Shown here one piece after another: positions 15,737 through 25,073 of a DNA stretch of 33,073 nucleotides. How positions within the stretch are numbered: the first letter of the stretch is position 1; each line of letters opens with the position of its first letter. The position numbers were made by a program, and so were the translations under genes. The DNA is from Pseudaquidulcibacter sp964443435 (GTDB taxonomy: Bacteria > Pseudomonadota > Alphaproteobacteria > Caulobacterales > Aquidulcibacteraceae). The notes beneath the pieces were generated by a model. The model had not been told where the DNA came from. It saw nothing but the letters and a program-made list of their open reading frames with translations, and ran no database searches. The stretch covers positions 1-33,073 of the forward strand of contig CAYUCW010000021.1 of NCBI GenBank assembly GCA_964443435.1. The letters run 5' to 3'.

Positions 15737-16564
15737 ATGTCCAAGCCAAAATTTAATGGATTTGTTCCGCGTACACTTCTAATAATTGCTAGTATATTAA
15801 TGTTTGTTCCGATTGGGTGGGCATTAATTATGTCTTTAAAATCAAATGAAGAATTGCTTCAAGCAACTTCAAATGCTTTTAAAGCACCTTACACATTTGA
15901 AAATTATATATCTATATTTACGAATTCATCAGTATTGAAATGGCTTTTAAATTCAGTATTTGTCTCACTTTTGACTACATTTGGGGTTTTAATAATATCG
16001 TCGCTTGCAGGTTATGGCTTTGCAAGATTAAATTTCCCAGGGCGCAATATTATTTTCATAATTGTCTTGCTTGGCCTTGCGATTCCTGAACAAGCAGTAA
16101 TTATTTCTCGTCATATTATGTTTACAGAACTTCATTTGCATAATTCTTATGCTGGTTTGGTTTTACCTGGGCTTTGTTCTCCATTTGGCGTTTTTCTCAT
16201 GACCCAATATTTCAAAGCCATACCAAAAGAATTTGATGAAGCAGCGCGAATTGATAATGCCACGGAATTCCAAATCTTTTTCAAAATATTATTACCGCTT
16301 ACTTTACCTGCGCAAGCAACACTTGGAATTTTCACCTTCCTTGCTTCTTGGAATGATTATTGGTGGCCATTAATAAGCGCCACAAAAACGAATATGTTTA
16401 CTTTAACAGTTGGCCTTGCATCTTCACAGATAAATTTCGCGCAAACTTCAGGACTTGGCTATTTAATGGCACAGGCAATATATGCGACAATACCTATATT
16501 TATCGTTTATGCAATATTCCAAAAATATATTATTCGCGCTGTTTCAGGTCAGGCGGTGCATTAA
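15737..16564 (+). CDS. Sugar ABC transporter permease 2 (MalG/UgpE type)
   Basis: A 275-residue inner-membrane permease with about six transmembrane helices. The EAA loop is at 168-170 (FDEAARIDNATEFQIFFKILLP), a good fit to MalG-type permeases. The ATG follows the permease 1 stop codon with no gap, and GGGAGG seven bases upstream lies inside the end of permease 1. The stop codon overlaps the start of the binding-protein gene (TAATG). It pairs with permease 1 to form the membrane channel of the importer. Confidence 0.92.
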   Translation: MSKPKFNGFVPRTLLIIASILMFVPIGWALIMSLKSNEELLQATSNAFKAPYTFENYISIFTNSSVLKWLLNSVFVSLLTTFGVLIISSLAGYGFARLNFPGRNIIFIIVLLGLAIPEQAVIISRHIMFTELHLHNSYAGLVLPGLCSPFGVFLMTQYFKAIPKEFDEAARIDNATEFQIFFKILLPLTLPAQATLGIFTFLASWNDYWWPLISATKTNMFTLTVGLASSQINFAQTSGLGYLMAQAIYATIPIFIVYAIFQKYIIRAVSGQAVH

Positions 16565-17898
16565 TGAAAAAATATATAACCTGCCTTAGTTTTATTTTAC
16601 TTGCTGCTTGCGCAAAAGAAAATAATCATGAGACCATTATAAGCGTGCAAAGAATCTTTGGTGAATGCCGTGCAAATGTCCCTGTTAATTCTGCACCAAT
16701 AAAAAACCCAGATGGCGAATGTGAAATCATTACCCATTTATTAGATAGATTCCAAAGCGAAAACCCAGATGTAAAGCTTGATATTAATATTGCCGCTTGG
16801 CCTGGTTATGATCAATTATCGGCGCAGCTTGCAGCAGGGGATCCACCTGATATTGTTACTATGCACATGTCAGCATTACCTGATTACCAGACAAGAGGAC
16901 TTGTACAGCCATTATCACAAAAGTTTAGTGAAATTGGGATTGATAAAAATAGTTTCACCAAAGCCGCGATTAATGGTGTGACTATCAATAATGAAATTTA
17001 TGGTTTGCCTTTCGATAATTGGACTCAATTATGGCATATAAATACTAAACTATTTGCAAAAGCTGGCTTAATGAAAAATGGTGAGCCTATCCTTCCTAGT
17101 TCTGAAGAAGAATTTATCGCCCATGCAATAAAATTTAAAAAAGCCACTGGATTACCTTATTTAATTCAAGCAACCGCAAATGAACAAGCTTCATATACAA
17201 GAAATTTATATACTTATTTAAAAGATCAAAATTCAAACTTCTTTGCGGATACCAGCAAAATTAATTTAAATACACCCGAAGCCAATCGTATAGTTAAGCT
17301 TTTCACTAAATTATATAGTGAAAAATTAATGTCGCAAAACCAAGATTATCCTGCGGCAACTCAGGCTTTTATAAATGGCGAAGGCGGCGTTTATCAGGTC
17401 GGAACTTGGATGATTGGCACATTTAACCAAGAAGCAAACACAAAAGGTCAGGCATTATATGATTCATATACTGTGCGTCCCTATCCTATGCTTTATGGTG
17501 ACGTACAACAATCATATGTGGACGGACATACTTGGGTAAAAACCAATAAAAAAAGAAGTGATGCGCAAGAAAAAGCGGTCTTAAGATTAATGAAGTTTCT
17601 TTATGAAAATAATTATGAATGGGCGCGTTCTGGACATTTACCAAGCGTGCAAACAATTGCTCAATCCCCTAAATACTTAAGCCTTCCATATAGAAAATAT
17701 ATAATTTCACTTTCGGAATCTGGTTCAACATTGCCAAATGGCGTTCAAAGACAATTTGCAATTTCAGACATTATTGGTGATGAAATGTCATCAGCAATAA
17801 CCGGATTTAAAACATCTCAAATGGCTTTAAGCGATGCCGAACATCGCATAAATGACCTATTATTTCATTTAACAATTACGAATAAAACGGAAAAATAA
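16564..17898 (+). CDS. Sugar ABC transporter substrate-binding lipoprotein
   Basis: A 444-residue extracellular solute-binding protein family 1 member. It begins MKKYITCLSFILLAAC, a lipoprotein signal with lipobox LAAC and acylated Cys16, so it is tethered in the periplasm. Family features include IAAWPGYDQLSAQLAAGDPPDIV near residues 77-100 and INGEGGVYQVGTWM near 270-285, typical of CUT1 maltodextrin-type binding proteins. The ATG at 16564 shares one base with the permease 2 stop. A longer in-frame reading inside permease 2 lacks a signal and is rejected. It should capture the oligosaccharide for the importer; the ligand is inferred from neighbouring GH51. Confidence 0.93.
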   Translation: MKKYITCLSFILLAACAKENNHETIISVQRIFGECRANVPVNSAPIKNPDGECEIITHLLDRFQSENPDVKLDINIAAWPGYDQLSAQLAAGDPPDIVTMHMSALPDYQTRGLVQPLSQKFSEIGIDKNSFTKAAINGVTINNEIYGLPFDNWTQLWHINTKLFAKAGLMKNGEPILPSSEEEFIAHAIKFKKATGLPYLIQATANEQASYTRNLYTYLKDQNSNFFADTSKINLNTPEANRIVKLFTKLYSEKLMSQNQDYPAATQAFINGEGGVYQVGTWMIGTFNQEANTKGQALYDSYTVRPYPMLYGDVQQSYVDGHTWVKTNKKRSDAQEKAVLRLMKFLYENNYEWARSGHLPSVQTIAQSPKYLSLPYRKYIISLSESGSTLPNGVQRQFAISDIIGDEMSSAITGFKTSQMALSDAEHRINDLLFHLTITNKTEK

Positions 17899-17899
17899 A

Positions 17900-19426
17900 A
17901 TGACCGATAATACAATTAATGCTAGCATAATAGCAGATAAAGACTTTATAATATCAGACCTAGATAGACGTATTTTCGGCACTTTTGTTGAACATATGGG
18001 AAGATGTGTTTATGGCGGCATATATGAGCCGGAGCATCCAACCGCCGATGAAAATGGCTTTCGTGGTGACGTACTTGCACTTACCAAAGAATTAGGCCCT
18101 ACAATTGTAAGATACCCAGGTGGTAACTTCTTATCTGGTTATGATTGGGAAGATGGTGTTGGGCCTAAAGAAAATCGTCCTACTAAACTAGATCTGGCTT
18201 GGCATACTACTGAAACAAATCAGTTTGGAACGAATGAATTTATAGATTGGTGCAAAAAAGCAGATATTGAGCCAATGTTTGCCGTCAATCTTGGCACGCG
18301 CGGCCCTGATGAAGCAAGACATTTCATAGAATATTGCAACCACCCATCTGGCACTTATTACTCTGACTTAAGAATAGCTCATGGCTATAAAGAGCCACAT
18401 AATATTAAGTTTTGGTGCCTTGGTAATGAAATGGATGGCCCATGGCAGATTTGCGCAAAAACCGCTAGCGAATATGGCCGAATAGCTCAAGAAACTGCAA
18501 AAACTATGCGTTGGGTCGATGATTCTATTATTTTAGCGGCTTGCGGTTCTTCACAACGTGCTATGCCGACTTATGCGGCATGGGAATATGAAGTTCTAGA
18601 TAATTGTTTCGATCAGGTCGATTTTATTTCGCTTCACGCTTATTTCCGCAATGATGGAAATGATATTAAAGAATTTTTTTCAGAAATTGAAAATTTTGAC
18701 TATTTTATTTCTGAAATCGCCGCGGTTGCTGATGCTATTGCCGCTAAAAGACGCTCTAAAAAGCGCATAATGCTTACCATTGATGAATGGAATGTTTGGT
18801 ATAAAGCACATAGACCTGAAGACCTGAAAAAGCCAGGTTGGCCGAAAGCACCACCGCTTTTAGAAGAAATTTATAATTTTGAAGATGCGCTTATTGTTGG
18901 CGGTGCTCTTATAACTATGATGAACCATTCGGACAGAGTCAAATCGGCATGTATCGCGCAACTTGTTAATGTGATTGGGCCAATTATGACCCAAACAGGT
19001 GGGCCAGCTTGGCGTCAAACTATATTCTATCCTTTTGCTGATTGCACTAAATTTGCAAATGGTAAAGTATTGAAACTAAACACTAATTCAAGTGTTTTTG
19101 AAACTAAAGCGCATGGCAATATTACTCATCTTGTAAGCTCTGCGGTACATGATGAAGAAAATGGAATTATTTCTATATTTGCGCTTAATCGTGACACTGA
19201 AAACTCTATGGATCTAAGTATTGATTTAAGAGGATTTGGAAGCGGCTTTGAACTTGTAAAAGCAAGTGAATATTATGATGAAGATATCAAAAAGGCCAAT
19301 ACAATTGAAAATCCATTGGCTATTATTCCTGCTGATAATCCAAATATAGTTATTTCTAATACTAAAATTTCTGCAAAATTAAAGCCGCAATCATGGAATC
19401 TCTTAGTTTTTAAAATAATTTCTTAG
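17900..19426 (+). CDS. abfA: Cytoplasmic alpha-L-arabinofuranosidase (GH51)
   Basis: A 508-residue GH51 enzyme that releases L-arabinose from the non-reducing ends of arabino-oligosaccharides. The acid/base is Glu177 (CLGNEMDGPW) and the nucleophile is Glu296 (TIDEWNVWY). RYPGGNF at 71-77 and the substrate-site phrases HTTETNQFGTNEF and ISLHAYFRN are as in the family. Length and catalytic spacing match the well-studied intracellular Geobacillus enzyme. There is no signal peptide. It begins one base after the binding-protein gene, so imported oligosaccharides are hydrolysed in the cytoplasm. This is the best clue to the importer's cargo. Confidence 0.95.
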   Translation: MTDNTINASIIADKDFIISDLDRRIFGTFVEHMGRCVYGGIYEPEHPTADENGFRGDVLALTKELGPTIVRYPGGNFLSGYDWEDGVGPKENRPTKLDLAWHTTETNQFGTNEFIDWCKKADIEPMFAVNLGTRGPDEARHFIEYCNHPSGTYYSDLRIAHGYKEPHNIKFWCLGNEMDGPWQICAKTASEYGRIAQETAKTMRWVDDSIILAACGSSQRAMPTYAAWEYEVLDNCFDQVDFISLHAYFRNDGNDIKEFFSEIENFDYFISEIAAVADAIAAKRRSKKRIMLTIDEWNVWYKAHRPEDLKKPGWPKAPPLLEEIYNFEDALIVGGALITMMNHSDRVKSACIAQLVNVIGPIMTQTGGPAWRQTIFYPFADCTKFANGKVLKLNTNSSVFETKAHGNITHLVSSAVHDEENGIISIFALNRDTENSMDLSIDLRGFGSGFELVKASEYYDEDIKKANTIENPLAIIPADNPNIVISNTKISAKLKPQSWNLLVFKIIS

Positions 19427-19545
19427 AATGCGATTTATAAATTCATTGTGCCTTTTATGAGGCTGCTTCATAAGGAGTTGGGTTTTAAAAAACTTATATA
19501 GTATTCAGTGTTGTACTATAGCTACACAATCAAAATAAATATTTA

Positions 19546-19604
19546 AATTGTCGAACAATTAGTAAAATTTTATTGACATTATTATTTTGTCCGACAATTA
19601 TAAT
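19546..19604 (+). promoter_or_regulatory. Double-operator promoter of TonB receptor 2
   Basis: Two palindromes flank and fill a candidate promoter. AATTGTCGAACAATT (19546-19560) has perfect 6-bp arms and matches 9 of 10 bases of TTGTCNGACAA. TTGTCCGACAA (19587-19597) matches all ten. Between them is TTGACA (19573-19578), and TATAAT follows at 19599-19604. The 20-bp spacing is longer than ideal, so a weaker overlapping -10 may be used. Operator spacing is 39 bp centre to centre, close to four helical turns. Confidence 0.6.
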
Positions 19605-19637
19605 ATAAAAAATAATAAATCAGGAGGAGATTTAATT

Positions 19638-22319
19638 ATGGCCATACATGGTTCAAAAAATAAACTTATTAAAAATATTTGCGTTTCATCATTAGCTCTA
19701 AGCTTTTGCTTAGCGGGTAATGCATTTGCACAGGAGAAAGCTGAAGCTAGCTCTGAAACAATAGTGATTACAGGCGTCCGCAAAGCAGCCCAATCTGCTC
19801 AAACTATTAAAAAGAATAGTGACTTAGTTGTAGATTCTATCGTAGCAGAAGACGTTGGTAAATTACCGGACAATAACGTTGCGGACTCACTTGCGAGAGT
19901 AACCGGTATCCAAGTTCGCCGCGATTCTGGTGAAGCTAATTCAGTATTGATTCGCGGCCTCCCAAACGTGGTAACACTATTAAATGGCCGCGAAGTATTT
20001 ACTACAACTGGTCGTTATATTGCTTTAGCTGATATTCCAGCAAATATGTTACAAAGAGTTGACGTATATAAATCTGCATCTCCTGGTCAAATTGAAGGTG
20101 GTATTGCAGGTTCAATTGATGTTCGCACACGTCGCCCATTTGACACCAAAGGTTTCTCTTTAAACGTGAACGCTCGCGATCAATATAATGATAAAGCAGA
20201 TTCACATAATCCTAACCTTGGTGCAACTATTTCAAATCGTTGGAATACTGGCGCAGGTGAGTTTGGCGCTTTATTGGGACTATCATATATGAGCTCTAAG
20301 TTCCATGAAGAGCGTGCATTTAACATTGAATCTGTAGATCAAACTGGTTTCTTTGCTGCTAACCCGCCACTTCCTAATCGTTTACCAGCAGGTACATCAA
20401 GTATTAAAGCACCATTTGTTATGGGATATATCCCTATTTCTGGACAGCGTGACAGATCTACTGCAAGCCTTGCATTACAATGGCGTCCTGATGAAAATAC
20501 AGAGCTTTATGCCGAAGGTTTTGTAACAAATTATAAGAATATATTCTCATTAGATTTCTTTGTTGGTCTTCCATTATTGGGTGATGGTAATATTTCTGCG
20601 ACTGTTTATCCAGGCACAAATATATTAAGAACATTAACCAATAGAAACGTGTTTACAATTACATCTACACAAGCAAATGATCATGAATCTGATACAAGCC
20701 AATTTGCAGTTGGTGGCTATCGTAGATTTGGTAATTTTAAGCTTTCCACGGACATATCTATTACTAATTCGAAATTCGACACTGCCAATCCAATTCTTGA
20801 TATAGGTTTCGTTGTCCCATTGGTTCAAGTTAATACTAATGCAAATGGTACAGCTCAACTTAATTATGGCGGCCCAGGTTTTGATATTAAAAACATACCA
20901 AATGCAGACTTAATCAATTTTTTCGACAATTACTCTCATGACAAAGGCGATGCTGTTGATTGGCGTACTGATTTAGTTTACACACCTGGCAATACTGACA
21001 GTGTTGTAAAAGAAATTTCAACTGGTTTTAGATTTGCTACTCGTAATGCCGAGCATATTAACCAATTTATTGGTGGTTCTGGTGGACCGGTTACTCCAAC
21101 AAGAGTAAGCCAAGTTCCAGGGCTTGCAAGCCTGTCTGAAAGAATGGCTTCTGGCGGTCCCGATTATATAATGACTCAATGGTTTACGCCAAGCCGTGAT
21201 TTCTTATTAAATAATACTGGTGATATTCGTAGAATATTTACTGGTACTACAAATCCTAAACCGCTTGACCCAGGTTCATTCTTCTCAATCAAAGAAGAAA
21301 CTGCTGCATTCTATACGCAGATGAAAGTTTCGGATTATATTGGAGATATGCCTTGGAATGCATTAATTGGCTTGCGTGCTGTACAAACCAAATCTAGCTT
21401 AAAAGGCAATCTATCTCAAGATACAAACCCTAATAATCCAGGTTTGGAATATACGCCAATTGATAGAGAAACAGAAACTTTAGATATTTTGCCAAGTGCA
21501 AACTTGAAACTTTCTATTCGTCCTGATTTAGTAGCAAGATTGACAGCAGGACGTACAATCACACGTCCTAACTTCCCAGACTTAAACCCTGGTGTATCTT
21601 TATCAACTGTTGTGTCAAATACAACTGGCCTAACTGGTGGTGGTGGTAATCCTAACCTTCAACCAGTTAAATCAAATAATTATGATTTATCTCTTGAATG
21701 GTATTTCGCACCTGATGGTTTCTTAACAGGAACAGCCTTTAAACGTAATTTCAATGGTTATGTTGTTGGCTCATTTGGTAATGAAACATTTGGTGGTTTG
21801 GCATATCGCGTTTCACGACCTGGTAACTCTGGTGATGGTGAACTTTCAGGATTTGAGTTAGGATATCAACAATTCTATAGCAATTTGCCAGGCGCTTTAA
21901 GCGGGCTTGGCCTGCAAGGTAACGTTACTTGGATGGATGGCGATATAACCAATACAGATTCCGGTAAAACCGATAGTATTACTGGCGTATCTAATTTATC
22001 ATATAATGTTGCATTATTGTATGAAAAAGGTTCTTGGTCAGGAAGGCTTGCTTATAACTGGCGTGATGAGTTCCTTGATGTGCGTTCATTTACTCCAACT
22101 TATGATTTATATGTTGCAGAGACCGCGCAAATGGATGGGCAAATTTCTTATAAATATAGCCCTAACTTAACATTCACGCTTGAAGGTATTAATTTACTTG
22201 ATACTAACTTCAAAGACTTCTTCAAAGACCCTGCTAACCCACAATTGGATGGTTTCTTCCCTCGTGACACTCGTCGTTACGACCGTACAATTCTTGTTGG
22301 CTTCCGCTGGAAAATGTAA
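19638..22319 (+). CDS. TonB-dependent receptor 2 (Caulobacter/Xanthomonas type)
   Basis: An 893-residue outer-membrane transporter. The signal peptide ends near AGNAFAQ. The TonB box is ETIVITGVRKAAQSA, the plug (about 45-175) carries NNVADSLARVTGIQVRR and SVLIRGLPNVVTLLNGRE, and the barrel ends RTILVGFRWKM. ATG 19638 follows CAGGAGGAG at a usable distance; readings beginning further upstream run through the operator and promoter. It sits under the strongest operator pair in the window, between GH51 and GH43 genes, so arabinan oligosaccharides are its likely ligand. Similarity to receptor 1 is limited to family features, suggesting different ligands. Confidence 0.92.
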   Translation: MAIHGSKNKLIKNICVSSLALSFCLAGNAFAQEKAEASSETIVITGVRKAAQSAQTIKKNSDLVVDSIVAEDVGKLPDNNVADSLARVTGIQVRRDSGEANSVLIRGLPNVVTLLNGREVFTTTGRYIALADIPANMLQRVDVYKSASPGQIEGGIAGSIDVRTRRPFDTKGFSLNVNARDQYNDKADSHNPNLGATISNRWNTGAGEFGALLGLSYMSSKFHEERAFNIESVDQTGFFAANPPLPNRLPAGTSSIKAPFVMGYIPISGQRDRSTASLALQWRPDENTELYAEGFVTNYKNIFSLDFFVGLPLLGDGNISATVYPGTNILRTLTNRNVFTITSTQANDHESDTSQFAVGGYRRFGNFKLSTDISITNSKFDTANPILDIGFVVPLVQVNTNANGTAQLNYGGPGFDIKNIPNADLINFFDNYSHDKGDAVDWRTDLVYTPGNTDSVVKEISTGFRFATRNAEHINQFIGGSGGPVTPTRVSQVPGLASLSERMASGGPDYIMTQWFTPSRDFLLNNTGDIRRIFTGTTNPKPLDPGSFFSIKEETAAFYTQMKVSDYIGDMPWNALIGLRAVQTKSSLKGNLSQDTNPNNPGLEYTPIDRETETLDILPSANLKLSIRPDLVARLTAGRTITRPNFPDLNPGVSLSTVVSNTTGLTGGGGNPNLQPVKSNNYDLSLEWYFAPDGFLTGTAFKRNFNGYVVGSFGNETFGGLAYRVSRPGNSGDGELSGFELGYQQFYSNLPGALSGLGLQGNVTWMDGDITNTDSGKTDSITGVSNLSYNVALLYEKGSWSGRLAYNWRDEFLDVRSFTPTYDLYVAETAQMDGQISYKYSPNLTFTLEGINLLDTNFKDFFKDPANPQLDGFFPRDTRRYDRTILVGFRWKM

Positions 22320-22351
22320 TCAGGTAATTCTGATTAACTTATAATCTTAGT

Positions 22352-22384
22352 AGGGGGCTGGCTTTTTGTCATGCCCCCTTTTTT
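22352..22384 (+). terminator. Terminator between receptor 2 and GH43
   Basis: AGGGGGC (22352-22358) pairs with GCCCCCT (22373-22379) over a 14-base loop, and six T residues end at 22384. The GH43 Shine-Dalgarno starts three bases later, so this stem probably limits or times GH43 expression by read-through. Confidence 0.75.
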
Positions 22385-22396
22385 ATGGAGAATCAT

Positions 22397-23434
22397 ATGA
22401 AATTAAATAGACGCGATGCTTATAAATTCATCGGCTTTAGCGCATTATTAGCGCCTTTTTTCTCAAATAAAATTTTAGCGAATGCACAACAGTTAAAAAC
22501 ATTAAATCAAAGCCTTAATGGAAACCTTAAACCTGTTCATGACCCGTGCATAATTGAAGAAAACGGCATTTTTCATTTATTCAGCACTTCAAATGCTGGT
22601 GAAAGTCCAGGGTTTATTCATTGGCGCACGTCAACAGATTTACGCGAATGGAAGTTCAAAGGGGCTGTTTTTCCAGAATTCCCAGCATGGGTGAAATCGG
22701 AACTTCAAAAAACACAAGGTATGTGGGCACCTGAAATTATTCATACAAATGGTGCTTTCCGTATATATTATTCACTATCTGTTTTTGGACAAAATACTTC
22801 AATTATTGCAATGGCATCCACTCCCACTTTAGACACAAGTAATCCATCATTTGGATGGAAAGATGAGGGTATAGTTTATAGATCAAATCAGCGTGATGAT
22901 TTCAACGCGATTGATCCGAATGTTTTTATTGATACAGACAATAAGCAATACTTAAGTTTTGGAAGCTTCTGGACTGGTATAAAACTTATAGAAATAGACC
23001 CGCTTACAGGCAAGCCTTATGATATTAACGCCAAACTAGTTTCCCTTGCAAGACGAAGGTTCCCAGGGGCAATAGAAGCACCGACCATAATAAAACGTGG
23101 CGATTTCTATTATCTATTCGCATCATTTGATTTTTGCTGCCAAGGGGCAAATAGTACCTATTTTATGGGCGTTGGCCGCTCAAATAATATTAAAGGCCCA
23201 TATATAGACCGCGATGGACTTAAAATGATGAATGAAGGCGGAACTATTGTTTTACACTCTGTTCAAGATAAAACTAATAGATTTAAAGGCCCTGGAGGCG
23301 GTTCAATTTTAAAAATCAAAGATAGAGAAGTTTTAGTTTATCATGCATATGATGCCAATGATAAGGGCGCACCTAATTTACGTCTATCTGTTATACAATG
23401 GACACAAGATGGTTGGCCATTAGCGTCATTATAA
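22397..23434 (+). CDS. GH43 endo-alpha-1,5-L-arabinanase, exported
   Basis: A 345-residue five-bladed beta-propeller enzyme of GH43, closest by motif to endo-arabinanases that cut the alpha-1,5 arabinan backbone. The three catalytic acids are visible: base Asp49 (VHDP), pKa-modulating Asp173 (AIDPN) and acid Glu227 (AIEAPT). A late YHAYDAND gives the conserved histidine region. The start is ATG 22397, because GGAG lies six bases upstream and inside the four-codon-longer alternative from 22385. The N-terminus MKLNRRDAYKFIGFSALLAP is a probable twin-arginine signal. It follows a terminator with no room for a promoter, so expression likely depends on read-through from receptor 2. Confidence 0.9.
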   Translation: MKLNRRDAYKFIGFSALLAPFFSNKILANAQQLKTLNQSLNGNLKPVHDPCIIEENGIFHLFSTSNAGESPGFIHWRTSTDLREWKFKGAVFPEFPAWVKSELQKTQGMWAPEIIHTNGAFRIYYSLSVFGQNTSIIAMASTPTLDTSNPSFGWKDEGIVYRSNQRDDFNAIDPNVFIDTDNKQYLSFGSFWTGIKLIEIDPLTGKPYDINAKLVSLARRRFPGAIEAPTIIKRGDFYYLFASFDFCCQGANSTYFMGVGRSNNIKGPYIDRDGLKMMNEGGTIVLHSVQDKTNRFKGPGGGSILKIKDREVLVYHAYDANDKGAPNLRLSVIQWTQDGWPLASL

Positions 23435-23461
23435 AAAATGCCGCTTTAAAGCGGCATTTTT
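23434..23461. terminator. Bidirectional terminator between GH43 and GH51
   Basis: A perfect inverted repeat with 14-base arms around 23447/23448: the GC part is TGCCGC/GCGGCA, flanked by A-run and T-run. It begins on the last base of the GH43 stop codon and ends four bases before the minus-strand GH51 stop codon, so it serves both converging transcripts. Confidence 0.88.
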
Positions 23462-23464
23462 ATT

Positions 23465-25066
23465 TTAATTAAGAACCAACACACTTACTGAATGTTTAGG
23501 CACTTCTATCATTAATTTATTATTTATAGTCTTGAAATTAACATCCTTTGGAAGAACATTATTTGGATTTTCAAAAGTATTTATTGCATCAATTTTTGAA
23601 TGCGTGATTGTTTGCCCCACGGCGCTATTGGCTTTAAAACCAATCTGATTGGCATCGATTAAAGCCGAATTATTCGCATCAAGATTTACAATACTTAGAT
23701 AGATTTTTCCGTCTTTTGCTTTTACCGCCGCTATATCAAGTTTTGGTAATTCTACATTTCCAAACACATATTTTCCAGCATCATAATTAACCTTAAGAAC
23801 TTTTGAATCATGGAATGGAACATACATTTTAAAGACATGATACGAAGGCGTTAAAATCATTTTATCACCCTTTGTTAAAATCATGGCCTGTAATACATTT
23901 ATCATTTGCGCAACATTGGCCATTCTTACACGTTCTGCATTACGCATAAACACATTAAAATGTATGCCGGCTACTAAGGCGTCTCTAATAGAATTTTGTT
24001 GTTGTAAAAATCCAGGGTTAGATCCTTCGGCCGGTTTATACCAAGTACCCCATTCATCAACTACAAGCGCAACTTTCTTATCTGGATCATATTTATCCAT
24101 AATTGCTGAATGTTTTTGAATTAATGTTTCCATTTTAAGCGCAGATTTTAAAACATGCGCATATTCATCTTCACCGAATTTCTCACCTGAATAATGTGGC
24201 GGCCATTGATTAAATCCCGAATAATAATGCAAAGATAGGCCATCCATACCCCAACTAAAGATAATATCTTTAGTAATTTTCATCATTTCTTCGGTCCAAC
24301 GATAATCATCAATATTGGCACCAGAAGCTATGCGAAGCATTTTATCGACACCCTCTTTTTGTTTAGGGTCAAAATTACGAACATAGCTAGAGAATTGGCG
24401 ATATTGATCGGCATAATATTCAGGGCGCATAGAACCACCACAGCCCCATGTTTCGTTACCAACGCCAAAATACTTCACTTTAAACGGAGCATCACGCCCA
24501 TTCTTACGACGTTCTTGCGCAAGTGTTGTAGGCTCTACGGCCGTCATATACTCAAGCCAGTCCGACATTTCACGAGGACTGCCAGAGCCCATATTACCTG
24601 AAATATATGCATTTGAACCAATTTGATCAATAAAATCCATAAACTCATGAGTACCAAAACTATTTGGTTCGATAACACCGCCCCATAAAGCATTTAGAGT
24701 CTTTGGTCTTTGCTCTTGCGGTCCAATTCCATTTCGCCATTTATAATCATCAGCGAAGCAGCCGCCAGGCCAACGAACATTTGGAATCTTCAATGGCTTT
24801 AAGGCGGCAACTACGTCATTTCTTATACCGCGAGTATTCGGTATTTTTGATTGTGGGCCAACCCAAATTCCGTCATAAATTCCTGTTCCCAAATGCTCAG
24901 CGAATTGACCAAATACATTGGCGTGCAATACAGCACCTTCTGATTTAGCATCAATTGTAAGACTAACTGGCGCTTTTGTATTTGTTTGCGCACTAAGACT
25001 TAATGGAAATATAGAAAAAGCAAATAATGCTATCCCAAGGAATTTATTGCGTTTTTTGGGTTTCAT
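23465..25066 (-). CDS. Exported alpha-L-arabinofuranosidase (GH51)
   Basis: A 533-residue GH51 enzyme with an N-terminal Sec signal (MKPKKRNKFL then a hydrophobic stretch ending LSLSAQ), so periplasmic or surface-exposed. The acid/base is Glu205 (GVGNETWGCGG) and the nucleophile is Glu338 (VVDEWGTWY). RWPGGCFADDYKWR (98-111) and SFGTHEFMDF (136-145) are as in the family. It is a different branch from the cytoplasmic GH51 here. It starts 7 bp after the AraD1-type gene with TGAGGA as ribosome site, so the two are co-transcribed from the operator-bearing promoter near 26090. Likely role: debranching arabinan before import. Confidence 0.94.
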   Translation of the reverse strand: MKPKKRNKFLGIALFAFSIFPLSLSAQTNTKAPVSLTIDAKSEGAVLHANVFGQFAEHLGTGIYDGIWVGPQSKIPNTRGIRNDVVAALKPLKIPNVRWPGGCFADDYKWRNGIGPQEQRPKTLNALWGGVIEPNSFGTHEFMDFIDQIGSNAYISGNMGSGSPREMSDWLEYMTAVEPTTLAQERRKNGRDAPFKVKYFGVGNETWGCGGSMRPEYYADQYRQFSSYVRNFDPKQKEGVDKMLRIASGANIDDYRWTEEMMKITKDIIFSWGMDGLSLHYYSGFNQWPPHYSGEKFGEDEYAHVLKSALKMETLIQKHSAIMDKYDPDKKVALVVDEWGTWYKPAEGSNPGFLQQQNSIRDALVAGIHFNVFMRNAERVRMANVAQMINVLQAMILTKGDKMILTPSYHVFKMYVPFHDSKVLKVNYDAGKYVFGNVELPKLDIAAVKAKDGKIYLSIVNLDANNSALIDANQIGFKANSAVGQTITHSKIDAINTFENPNNVLPKDVNFKTINNKLMIEVPKHSVSVLVLN

Positions 25067-25073
25067 TATTTCC

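Noticed and set aside
16360..16563. Longer N-terminus for the binding protein inside permease 2.
   Set aside because: It overlaps a well-supported gene in another frame and would bury the lipoprotein signal at 16564.
19455..19473. TTATGA/TCATAA inverted repeat after the cytoplasmic GH51 gene as a terminator.
   Set aside because: The stem is AT-rich and only six bp, with no T-run after it. The operon may still end here, but the sequence does not show how.
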